A stretch of 16,392 bases of DNA, from contig JBAWVW010000038.1 in NCBI GenBank assembly GCA_037147055.1, positions 1 through 16,392 on the forward strand. The letters are read 5' to 3'. This document shows, one piece after another, positions 7,761 through 14,658 of the stretch (its first letter is position 1; the number at the start of each line of letters is the position of its first letter). The position numbers were made by a program, and so were the translations under genes. The DNA comes from Casp-actino8 sp037147055 (GTDB taxonomy: Bacteria; Actinomycetota; Acidimicrobiia; Acidimicrobiales; Ilumatobacteraceae). The notes under the pieces were generated by a model. It made no database searches, had not been told where the DNA came from, and was given only the letters and a program-made list of their open reading frames with translations.

Positions 7761-7778
7761 CCCGCTGGACTGAGCGGG
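7761..7778. other. Short inverted repeat in the selA/fxsA divergent intergenic region
   Basis: cccgct and agcggg form a perfect 6-bp stem around a six-base loop. It sits between the divergent starts of selA (7734) and fxsA (7806) and could be an operator or a leader hairpin of either transcript. A short GC-rich stem like this also arises by chance, and no T-run follows on either strand. Confidence 0.3.
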
Positions 7779-7793
7779 CGAGAAATGGGTGGC

Positions 7794-7799
7794 TAAGGT
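7794..7799 (+). promoter_or_regulatory. Possible -10 element for leaderless fxsA transcript
   Basis: TAAGGT fits the TANNNT form of actinobacterial -10 elements, and its last base is six bases before the GTG start at 7806. Transcription would then begin at or next to the start codon. No convincing -35 is seen. The same AAGG could instead serve as a weak Shine-Dalgarno. Confidence 0.25.
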
Positions 7800-7805
7800 T
7801 GGGTT

Positions 7806-8261
7806 GTGATTTTGTTCTTACTCTTCATCGTCGGCCCATTATGCGAGTTGTACACGATTGTCAAAATGAGCGCTGCTATCGGCTTTTTCAACACTCTGGG
7901 AGTGATGATCGTTATCGGAGCCATCGGTAGTTGGCTCGTCAAGCGCGAGGGTATGCGGGTCTGGCAAAAGTTCAATGCCGCTGTTGGTCAAGGAAAAGTT
8001 CCGACAAAGGAAATCATTGACGGCGTTTTGATTTTGGGGGCTGGGGCTTTGTTGCTGACTCCTGGCTTTTTGTCAGACATCTTTGGTCTGCTGATGCTAT
8101 TTCCGCCCACACGGGTGATCTTTCGCGGGTTCCTTTTGCGCCGGGCTGGTAAGAAGGGTCGATTTGTATCCCAGATTTTCCACGAACCAAGCAATGGCCC
8201 TCAGGGTTCAGGAGATTTCATTGACGGTGATGCCACGGAAATTCAAGGCGAATTGGACTAA
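7806..8261 (+). CDS. fxsA: FxsA-family cytoplasmic membrane protein
   Basis: A 151-residue integral membrane protein, close to the length of E. coli FxsA (158). It starts with a hydrophobic segment (1-18, containing the family-typical PLCELY), then has a helix around 22-46 and a re-entrant or paired helix around 70-98. That last stretch carries the diagnostic GALLLTPGFLSDIFGLLMLFPP. The C-terminal tail is hydrophilic and acidic. FxsA overproduction affects phage exclusion by F plasmid PifA in E. coli; its normal function is poorly known. The GTG start is judged from the family N-terminus. It is divergent from selA and overlaps the next, convergent gene by four bases at the stop codons. Confidence 0.9.
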   Translation: MILFLLFIVGPLCELYTIVKMSAAIGFFNTLGVMIVIGAIGSWLVKREGMRVWQKFNAAVGQGKVPTKEIIDGVLILGAGALLLTPGFLSDIFGLLMLFPPTRVIFRGFLLRRAGKKGRFVSQIFHEPSNGPQGSGDFIDGDATEIQGELD

Positions 8262-9064
8262 TCGCCAAGTTCATCTTGCAGCGCTTCTTTGAGAAGAATT
8301 TTGCGAGCCTTAGTGATCACACGCTCGCGTCGGTTGCGCGCAGTACGCGGTGCAATATTGAGTACGGGTGCGATTTCAACTGAATTAAAATTCAAACTGA
8401 TAGCCCGCAACATGTGAATCTCGCGTGGGAGTAAACCCGCCGAAGCAAGTTCATGAAGCAATATTTCAATGCCTGCGCTCTCACTCACTGGATCGCTTTC
8501 TATATCCCCTTGTCGAAGGAGTCCAAATTCGAGGCCCAACATGCCACTTGGTGAGCGATGGTCTTCTGAGCGGTGCATTTTGAGGCGGGAATCGCGGACG
8601 AAGGCTTGGTACTCAATGTCCATCAACAAATTGGCTGCCACACGATGTGGGCGGCGCTCAATCGGGAAGCAGCGAATCGTCACCCAGGCCGCAGAAACAA
8701 TGCTGTCAAAAGCCCCCACAAGACCAGTGGGAATAGTTGGCGAGCGCCGTACTGCTGTGGCGATTAAACCAGGAAGAATTCGTTGAAAAACGATTCTCGT
8801 GGCTAAGTCATCGGTCTGAGCAACAACCACAAGACGCGACAGGTAATCATCAAAATGTTGATCATCTCCAGTTCTGTCAAAACCACAGCGTGTCAAAATT
8901 TCGTTGAGATGTATCACCTCGGAGCCCTCAAGATTCCAGGCATTCGCCCGACGAACATTGTGTGTTTGACGGGCCATACGTTGCCATTCCGTGGCCAGCC
9001 GCGTGGCCATGGCCAAACGACCACTGCCCGCGCTATGTGTGTGTGCTGTGTAGTGATGAGTCAT
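8258..9064 (-). CDS. Sigma-70-like regulatory protein, divergent family
   Basis: A 268-residue soluble protein. The C-terminal part (about 202-256) reads as a sigma region 4 helix-turn-helix: LPREIHMLRAISLNFNSVEIAPVLNIAPRTARNRRERV, with VEIAPVLNI and RTARNRRERV as likely turn and recognition helices (split for length: 212-228, 229-237, 240-249). An upstream segment (about 88-160: ATRIVFQRILPGLIATAVRR, then AWVTIRCFPIERRP) resembles sigma region 2 as seen in ECF-type factors, but conserved DNA-melting residues are hard to place. It could be an atypical ECF sigma factor or a sigma-derived regulator. The His-rich first 18 residues lack a ribosome-binding site; ATG 9010 or 8977 may be the true start. 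It is divergent from the EccC-like ATPase gene and may regulate it (inference). Confidence 0.6.
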   Translation of the reverse strand: MTHHYTAHTHSAGSGRLAMATRLATEWQRMARQTHNVRRANAWNLEGSEVIHLNEILTRCGFDRTGDDQHFDDYLSRLVVVAQTDDLATRIVFQRILPGLIATAVRRSPTIPTGLVGAFDSIVSAAWVTIRCFPIERRPHRVAANLLMDIEYQAFVRDSRLKMHRSEDHRSPSGMLGLEFGLLRQGDIESDPVSESAGIEILLHELASAGLLPREIHMLRAISLNFNSVEIAPVLNIAPRTARNRRERVITKARKILLKEALQDELGD

Positions 9065-9071
9065 GGTGGCT

Positions 9072-9077
9072 AGGGGA
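9072..9077 (+). promoter_or_regulatory. Ribosome-binding site for the upstream start of the EccC-like gene
   Basis: AGGGGA ends two bases before ATG 9080. The spacing is short, so it competes with an AGGAG further downstream as the true initiation site. Confidence 0.4.
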
Positions 9078-9079
9078 CA

Positions 9080-12000
9080 ATGTCTCCTTCACCGCTGACC
9101 TCACTTGTTGTTGTTGTGCAACCCGCGGTGAGAGTTGCGGTGAGAGCCAGGAGTCAGATGGCCGGCATGGAATCTCATGAACTGGTTGTGATGAGCGGCC
9201 CCGACAGTGGGGCGGTTCATGGCCTGCGTATCGGTCGTCAATCGCTGGGTCGATCCCAGGCCGCAGGGATATGCATCGCCGATCCAATGATCGAGGCTCA
9301 CCACGCGATCATCAGTTGGGACCCACCTGAACTTCAGGTCAGTCGTCTCGGCGGAGAGGTGCAGTCCTGGGATAAAAGTTTGCGTGTCGGAAACTCGTTC
9401 TGCGACATTCGTTTGACAGTTCCTATCGTTGAGGGAACACCGCGTATTTTTCATCGCCCACCACCCATCGCTGAAGCAGAGATTCATCCGCCTCATCTTG
9501 GGACTGCGCCAACTGTGCCATCTCCCGTGAGGACGCCGCCTCTGAGCGCAGTGATGACTGGCCTGGTGATTGGCGTTTTGTTAGCTGTTTTCACCAAACA
9601 AATGTTGTTTGGATTATTCGCTGTCGTGACTGCCGTCGTGGCGGGGTTGACCTGGGTCTTTAGCCTTTACACTCACCACCGTGCCGTGAAGCGTTGGCAA
9701 AAATCTACGGATGATCTTCAGCAACGCTTCAACGAAGACTGTCGCGAGTTTTTGTACTTGGGACTACGACAGCAGCAACGGCGACATCGGCTTCTGGGGG
9801 ACTTGCTGGGTGTCGCACAAACCGGGTCCGCACAATTGTGGGAATATAAAAAAATTGACGAGGTGTGCATTGGCCGCGGTTCGCGCACAATGCGCGTGAC
9901 AACAGATTCAACCCCAGTCGAGATCCACGATGTACCGATCACCACATCGCTGCGCGCTGGCGAGATCCTTGGGATATTCGGTGCTGCTGCACAGCATCTA
10001 GCAGTGGCGATCATCATCCGACTAGCCGTTGAGGTGGGTCCATCTGACTGGGAACTCATTCCTGTTGATCGACTGAGCGATGAGTGGGCGATGATCTCCT
10101 TTTTGGCGCATGTGCGAGAGACGCCATTAGATAAACAGGATGTAGATCATCTGAGTGCGGTCAGCAAACATCGGATTTTGTTAGTCACTAACGCTGCGGT
10201 CATCGCCAGTCGAACGTGCATTGCGCGCAGAATCTTGGCCTCTGGTGATGCATCAATTTTAGTTGTTGCTAGCGAACGTGCTGGTTTGCCGAATATATGC
10301 ACAGAAATCATTGACGCCGATATGCCAAATCTCGATGGCATGACAGTTCGAGGAGCGGCCAATGTCTCTCGTGCCTTGGAAAGTTGGATTGATCCTGATT
10401 GTGATGGGAACATGCTGCATGAAAAAATAGATTTTGAAACTTTGTTGTGCAATGGTCAGATGACAGCGGCGGTCATTAGTCGGCGTTGGAAGGATCCAGA
10501 GGCGCGCTCCATGGTTGCTGTGATCGGCGCATCATCCGATGGAACAATTGCGATTGATTTTGATGGTGATGGGCCACACGCAGTAGTGGTGGGCACCACG
10601 GGATCTGGAAAGAGCGAGTTCTTACGGACCCTGATTCTTGCTCTAGCAGTGAGATCCTCACCATCTGAGTTGAATTTTGTTCTCATTGACTACAAAGGCG
10701 GCGCCGCCTTTGACGCTTGCACACATTTGCCGCATGTTGTGGGAGTGATCACCGATCTTGACACTGGTTTGGCTGAGCGAGTTCTCACAAGTTTGGAGGC
10801 TGAACTTCGTTACCGCGAGCGAGAGTTGAGGGACTTGGACAAGACACCGCCGCGTTTGTTCGTGGTTGTTGACGAATTAGCAGCGCTCGCAGTTGATGTG
10901 CCCGAGTTCATTGGATCCTTAGTATCTATTGCGCAACGTGGTCGCAGCCTCGGGGTTCATCTGATCGTGGCCACCCAGCGACCGGGAGCGGTGTTATCGG
11001 CTGACGTCTTAGCAAACGCAAATATTCGTGTGGCCCTGCGCGTGCAGTCAATTCACGACTCACAGGAGATTGTTGGGTCGGGCGTAGCGGCGGGTTTTGC
11101 GCGAGATGTTCCAGGTCGAGCGGCGATGCGCCTCGGTCCCAACGATGTATATATTTTTCAGACAGCGATGATTGCTGGGAATATCACCGACATTGTGGAA
11201 GTCATCGCCGAGGCGAGCGAATTAAACAAGAGCGAGAAACCCCGCCGTCCATGGCTTGACCCACTTCCGGCAGTTCTGATGCGAGCAAACGTTTGTGAGA
11301 ATACGGATGAACCGAATTTCTCCGGGTTGCACATTGGAATGCTTGACGATCCGAGTTTTCAACGCCAGATCAATTTAACTGTTGATCTCGATCAGCATGT
11401 CTTGGTCACGGGAGATTCGCGGAGTGGTAAATCATCGTGCCTGAGATTGATACGCGGGATCATTGAGACATCGGCCATGGTGTACACAATCGCTGGTACA
11501 GGTAACTCAGATCTCTCAAAAAATGAAATTGATTTAGCTGATCGTGAATTGGTTCAACGACTCCTTGATCACTGCCTCAGCAAGATTGTTGATGGCGAGA
11601 GGCACCAGTCGTCACCTACTCGGATAGTGCTATTGATTGATGATATTGATGTCTGGAGAAATCACTTTCTGGAAGACCGTCTTGGCTTGTCGTTGTGGGC
11701 GATGATGCAACGAGTGATCATTGAAGGTCCCGCCCACGGCATTACCTGTGTTTTGACCATGGCGAGTGGGCAGTCATTGCCAGCAATCTTGAGTTCGCGA
11801 ATTCGTCAAAAGTGGCAACTCGATAGTCACCCTGGTGGTGTGATCGGTGAATACGAGGGTCGTTTACTTCGGGGGCAGTTGTTTTTCCACGCCGACGTTG
11901 AAGTTTCTTGTCAAATGTCGCGATCCCAGACATCAAGTGTTGTGAGACATCTTGGTTCTCGCATTGCAACTGCCGAACTTCGCCAGCGCGGGGCCTGGGG

Positions 12001-12559
12001 AGTTTTTGCTCAGAACTTTCAAGAGGTGAGTCTGCGACCATCGGCTGATCTAGCGATGTGTGTGGTGGGTCATACGGGCAGTGGGCGTACGACGGTTTTG
12101 GAATCAATCGTGCATGCCTGGCAGGCGCAACACGCAGATGGTCGGGTATTGACTGTGAGTGATTTTTCTGTGATGACAGTGGAACAGGTGTGTGCGATGT
12201 CCGTGACTGTGTTACTTGTTGTTGATGATGTCGAATCGTTGAGTGCTCCCAACGATGAATGGATGCAGCAATTTTTTGTGCATCAGCAGCAGAGAAAAAA
12301 TATTTCTCTGCTGATTGCAGTTCCCCCCGTATTTTTACGATCTCGGGGAGAACATTGGGTGCAGCAAGTACGACGTTCTCGGTCGGGCTTCCTACTGGGT
12401 GAATGTGCTGAGCACGATGCGGATTTATTTGGGGTCTACGCCACAAACCCCAGTGTCTATCAACGAGGGATCGGGCGCGGTCTGTTGGTGCAAGACGGGG
12501 TCAGTCGAGGAATTGTGCAAGCAGTCTCTTCGGTGAAGCCGCCATTGTCTATCGTTTGA
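9080..12559 (+). CDS. EccC/EssC-type FtsK/SpoIIIE ATPase with FHA domain (type VII secretion-like)
   Basis: A 1159-residue membrane ATPase. A degenerate FHA domain (about 33-115; GRS and HHAII visible, with glutamate for the usual phosphothreonine-binding serine) is followed by a Pro-rich linker, two membrane helices (about 156-198) and three P-loop modules. Module 1 is intact: GTTGSGKSE (505-513), DYKGGAAFD (537-545), Walker B VVVDEL (595-600, D598/E599) and ATQRPGAVLSADVLANAN. Module 2 has GDSRSGKSS (778-786), but its Walker B LLIDDID has no catalytic glutamate. Module 3 has GHTGSGRTT (997-1005), arginine replacing the P-loop lysine. This is the layout of the EccC/EssC motor that drives WXG100 export at the membrane. 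No WXG100, EccB, EccD or mycosin gene is in view, so the substrate is unknown. ATG 9158 is an alternative start. Confidence 0.9.
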   Translation: MSPSPLTSLVVVVQPAVRVAVRARSQMAGMESHELVVMSGPDSGAVHGLRIGRQSLGRSQAAGICIADPMIEAHHAIISWDPPELQVSRLGGEVQSWDKSLRVGNSFCDIRLTVPIVEGTPRIFHRPPPIAEAEIHPPHLGTAPTVPSPVRTPPLSAVMTGLVIGVLLAVFTKQMLFGLFAVVTAVVAGLTWVFSLYTHHRAVKRWQKSTDDLQQRFNEDCREFLYLGLRQQQRRHRLLGDLLGVAQTGSAQLWEYKKIDEVCIGRGSRTMRVTTDSTPVEIHDVPITTSLRAGEILGIFGAAAQHLAVAIIIRLAVEVGPSDWELIPVDRLSDEWAMISFLAHVRETPLDKQDVDHLSAVSKHRILLVTNAAVIASRTCIARRILASGDASILVVASERAGLPNICTEIIDADMPNLDGMTVRGAANVSRALESWIDPDCDGNMLHEKIDFETLLCNGQMTAAVISRRWKDPEARSMVAVIGASSDGTIAIDFDGDGPHAVVVGTTGSGKSEFLRTLILALAVRSSPSELNFVLIDYKGGAAFDACTHLPHVVGVITDLDTGLAERVLTSLEAELRYRERELRDLDKTPPRLFVVVDELAALAVDVPEFIGSLVSIAQRGRSLGVHLIVATQRPGAVLSADVLANANIRVALRVQSIHDSQEIVGSGVAAGFARDVPGRAAMRLGPNDVYIFQTAMIAGNITDIVEVIAEASELNKSEKPRRPWLDPLPAVLMRANVCENTDEPNFSGLHIGMLDDPSFQRQINLTVDLDQHVLVTGDSRSGKSSCLRLIRGIIETSAMVYTIAGTGNSDLSKNEIDLADRELVQRLLDHCLSKIVDGERHQSSPTRIVLLIDDIDVWRNHFLEDRLGLSLWAMMQRVIIEGPAHGITCVLTMASGQSLPAILSSRIRQKWQLDSHPGGVIGEYEGRLLRGQLFFHADVEVSCQMSRSQTSSVVRHLGSRIATAELRQRGAWGVFAQNFQEVSLRPSADLAMCVVGHTGSGRTTVLESIVHAWQAQHADGRVLTVSDFSVMTVEQVCAMSVTVLLVVDDVESLSAPNDEWMQQFFVHQQQRKNISLLIAVPPVFLRSRGEHWVQQVRRSRSGFLLGECAEHDADLFGVYATNPSVYQRGIGRGLLVQDGVSRGIVQAVSSVKPPLSIV
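9149..9153 (+). promoter_or_regulatory. Alternative Shine-Dalgarno inside the 5' end of the EccC-like gene
   Basis: AGGAG followed by four bases and ATG 9158 (residue 27 of the long form). Starting here would keep the whole FHA region and leave about 93 bp between this gene and the divergent sigma-like gene, enough for two promoters. Confidence 0.4.
12287..12313. repeat. Perfect 11-bp inverted repeat inside the EccC-like coding region
   Basis: CAGCAGAGAAA (12287-12297) is exactly complementary to TTTCTCTGCTG (12303-12313) around the loop AAATA. It lies in the module 3 region and encodes QQRKNISLL. There is no T-run after it, so it is not a standard intrinsic terminator, though the mRNA should form a stable hairpin here. 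Confidence 0.85.
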
Positions 12560-12561
12560 AG

Positions 12562-13215
12562 ATGCGCATCATTCTTCCCTCTGGCACACCAGCAGAAATC
12601 CACCGTGTTGAGGGATCCTCGCGTGGGCTTGTGGTGTTCCCAGATATTTTTGGGTTGCGTCCTTTATTCGATGATTTAGTTTGTCAACTGGCTCAAGACT
12701 GGGGGTTGACGACTATCGCCGTGGAACCTTTCCCAGGCCATGTTTTCGGAATGGACGCGAATGAACGTTTCGCGCAGGTCTCGAGTCTGAGCGATGTTGA
12801 CAAGATGCGCGACCTGATTGAAGCGGCAGATGCCACGCAATGTTCCTCTGTTGCGATGATTGGGTTTTGTATGGGCGGGATGTATTGCCATAAGGCAGTA
12901 CAGACCCATCGCTTTAGCAAAATCGTGAGTTTCTACGGGATGATTCGCTTACCTGAAGCTTGGCGCAGCGCCTGCCAAGGCGAGCCTTTGGAGTCACTCG
13001 TTGCAGGTGATGCGTCATCTGTCTTGGCCATTATTGGCGACAAAGATACGTGGACACCGCCTGAAGATGTACAGGCTCTGGTTGCATCTGGAGTACGTGT
13101 TCAGCGATATGCCGACGGTGAACACGGATTCGCTCACGATGTTGCACGACCTGCGCATCGAGTCGCTGATGCGGCAGATGCTTTCTTATCAGCGGGCGAG
13201 TGGCTCCGCAGTTAA
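12562..13215 (+). CDS. Dienelactone hydrolase-family alpha/beta hydrolase
   Basis: A 217-residue alpha/beta hydrolase with the Cys-Asp-His triad of the dienelactone hydrolase family. The nucleophile is C103 in GFCMGG (101-106), the likely acid is D162 in GDKDTWTPPED, and the histidine is H188 in EHGFAHD. The N-terminal VVFPDIFGLRP (24-34) is the family's oxyanion-side segment. Length is a little under the usual 230-245. The substrate cannot be told from sequence: members act on dienelactones, esters and other small carbonyl compounds. I prefer ATG 12562, two bases after the stop of the EccC-like gene; a TTG at 12556 would overlap that stop. The tight spacing implies coupled translation with the ATPase gene. 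Its stop is three bases from the convergent Crp gene. Confidence 0.88.
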   Translation: MRIILPSGTPAEIHRVEGSSRGLVVFPDIFGLRPLFDDLVCQLAQDWGLTTIAVEPFPGHVFGMDANERFAQVSSLSDVDKMRDLIEAADATQCSSVAMIGFCMGGMYCHKAVQTHRFSKIVSFYGMIRLPEAWRSACQGEPLESLVAGDASSVLAIIGDKDTWTPPEDVQALVASGVRVQRYADGEHGFAHDVARPAHRVADAADAFLSAGEWLRS

Positions 13216-13218
13216 AAC

Positions 13219-13881
13219 TCAGCGGGCGCGAAGTTCAAGGCGATCGCGCAACAAAATTTTGTAGCGACGCTCATGTTGTTCAATCCAACCAAGACGAATG
13301 AAACTGCTGATGGCTTTGTTGACTCTCTCGCGAGAAGCCCCAACCATGCCTGCAAGTTCTTCTTGTGTGACTGGCAAAACAAATTCATCGGCACCGGCAG
13401 CTAATTCAAGGAGACGCTTGGCAGTGCGTCCCGTAACGTCAAGAAATACTGAGTCTGCAAGAGCTCCATCCATCACCCGCAGGCGCTCGGCCAACATTCG
13501 CACGACGCCGCGTAAAACTTTAGGATTGTTATCAAGAAGTTCGCCCACTGGGTCATAGGGAATCTCAAGAACTTCGCTGGGCTCAATTGCCCGAGCCATG
13601 GCCGAGCGTGGACCACCGTCAAGTAATCCCATCTCACCAAATAAGTCGCCAGATTCCATGAGAGCGATCATGCTCTCGCGCTTGTCAAGTTCACTGGCGA
13701 TGGCGATGGCCACGCGACCGCTGATGACGATGTACATCGACTCTGCTTCTTCGCCTGCCTCAAATAGGTGATCGCCACGCGAAAGGATGCGCTTTCGACC
13801 TGCGGCAGCGATCATCGCCACCTGCTCGGAAGGTGCATCACCAAAAAAGTCTGTGCGGAGGAGGACGTCTTCGTATGTCAT
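13219..13881 (-). CDS. Crp/Fnr-family transcription regulator
   Basis: A 220-residue regulator. The N-terminal cyclic-nucleotide-binding fold (about 8-120) includes GDLFGEMGLLDGGPRSAMAR (78-97), where FGE and R92-S93 match the cAMP-phosphate cassette of Crp proteins. A dimerisation helix follows (about 122-145). The winged helix-turn-helix is at about 170-200, with TQEELAGMVGASRERVNKAI as the binding unit. It resembles mycobacterial Crp (Rv3676) in both halves, including the LADxxFxDVxGRxAKxLL linker and the RERVNKA recognition helix. No FNR-type cysteine cluster is visible, so cAMP is a more likely ligand than oxygen. It is divergent from ispD with only 30 bp between start codons, so it could influence that operon, but I saw no clear Crp site there. 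Confidence 0.93.
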   Translation of the reverse strand: MTYEDVLLRTDFFGDAPSEQVAMIAAAGRKRILSRGDHLFEAGEEAESMYIVISGRVAIAIASELDKRESMIALMESGDLFGEMGLLDGGPRSAMARAIEPSEVLEIPYDPVGELLDNNPKVLRGVVRMLAERLRVMDGALADSVFLDVTGRTAKRLLELAAGADEFVLPVTQEELAGMVGASRERVNKAISSFIRLGWIEQHERRYKILLRDRLELRAR

Positions 13882-13911
13882 ACCAAGATCACGGTACTAC
13901 CCTCAAGGCTG

Positions 13912-14655
13912 ATGTCTGATATTCAGCGTTCACCCACAGTTAATTCTCGGCTTGGTTCTGTCTGGACCGTCGTTGTCGCAGGCGGTTCAGGGCGCCGTTT
14001 TGGATCCATGAAGCAGTTTGAATCGCTGGGTGAAAAGCGTGTCTTGGATCATTGCGTGGATATGGCTTTGGTCTGTAGCGCAGGTGTCGTTCTGGTCGTC
14101 CCGAGTTCAGACGTTCAAGATGAGGCAGACAAGCATGCAGTCGGTGGTGCGAGACCTGAAGATCGCGTTGCAGTCTGCGCGGGTGGACCGACGCGGACCG
14201 CAAGTGTGCGCCGTGGACTTGCACTCGTACCAGGTGACGCAGGGATAATTTTGGTTCATGATGCGGCGCGACCCTTCGCCAGCGAAAACCTCTTTCGGGC
14301 AGTAATCAAAACCGTTGAGGCAGGTGCTGATGGGTCGATACCTGGCTTGCCAGTCGTGGATACGGTCAAAGTGATCGAAGTGACCCATTCACCTTTTGTC
14401 GGATTAGCAGTTCCACATGTTGTCACTACCCCCGATCGGGCGACCCTCGTGGCCGTGCAGACGCCCCAAGCTTTTAGTGCCGACATTCTGCGGCGGGCTT
14501 ATCTTCATGAGATTGATGGCACCGATGATTCCTCGCTGGTGGAGGCCGTTGGCGGTACCGTCATAGTTGTGCCCGGCGAAGCAAATAATCGAAAGATCAC
14601 CCATCGCGAAGATTTGCAGTGGGCGCGTGACTTTCTTGTGACAGGTCAGGGATAG
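13912..14655 (+). CDS. ispD: 2-C-methyl-D-erythritol 4-phosphate cytidylyltransferase IspD
   Basis: A 247-residue enzyme of the MEP isoprenoid pathway that joins CTP and methylerythritol phosphate to give CDP-methylerythritol. The nucleotide loop is VVAGGSGRRFGSMKQF (21-36) with R28 and K34 in the expected places. HDAARPF (116-122), VVDTVKV (148-154), QTPQAF (183-188), TDDSSLVE (204-211) and NRKITHREDL (226-235) complete the family set. ATG 13912 has AAGG three bases upstream and gives a typical length; the frame is open earlier but overlaps the divergent crp gene. It is first in a tight ispD-ispF-rlmB operon, with three bases before ispF. Confidence 0.96.
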   Translation: MSDIQRSPTVNSRLGSVWTVVVAGGSGRRFGSMKQFESLGEKRVLDHCVDMALVCSAGVVLVVPSSDVQDEADKHAVGGARPEDRVAVCAGGPTRTASVRRGLALVPGDAGIILVHDAARPFASENLFRAVIKTVEAGADGSIPGLPVVDTVKVIEVTHSPFVGLAVPHVVTTPDRATLVAVQTPQAFSADILRRAYLHEIDGTDDSSLVEAVGGTVIVVPGEANNRKITHREDLQWARDFLVTGQG

Positions 14656-14658
14656 ATC

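Noticed and set aside
10693..10712. Perfect 20-bp palindrome CAAAGGCGGCGCCGCCTTTG
   Set aside because: It encodes the conserved KGGAAF motif of FtsK/EccC ATPases, and that codon set is self-complementary. The protein constraint explains it better than a binding site.
11742..12446. Minus-strand frame of 234 codons inside the EccC-like gene
   Set aside because: It is antisense to conserved ATPase module sequence and has no recognisable domain or ribosome-binding site.
13882..13911. Crp-binding palindrome between crp and ispD
   Set aside because: A GTGA half-site is present, but I could not find a second half at the TGTGA-N6-TCACA spacing.
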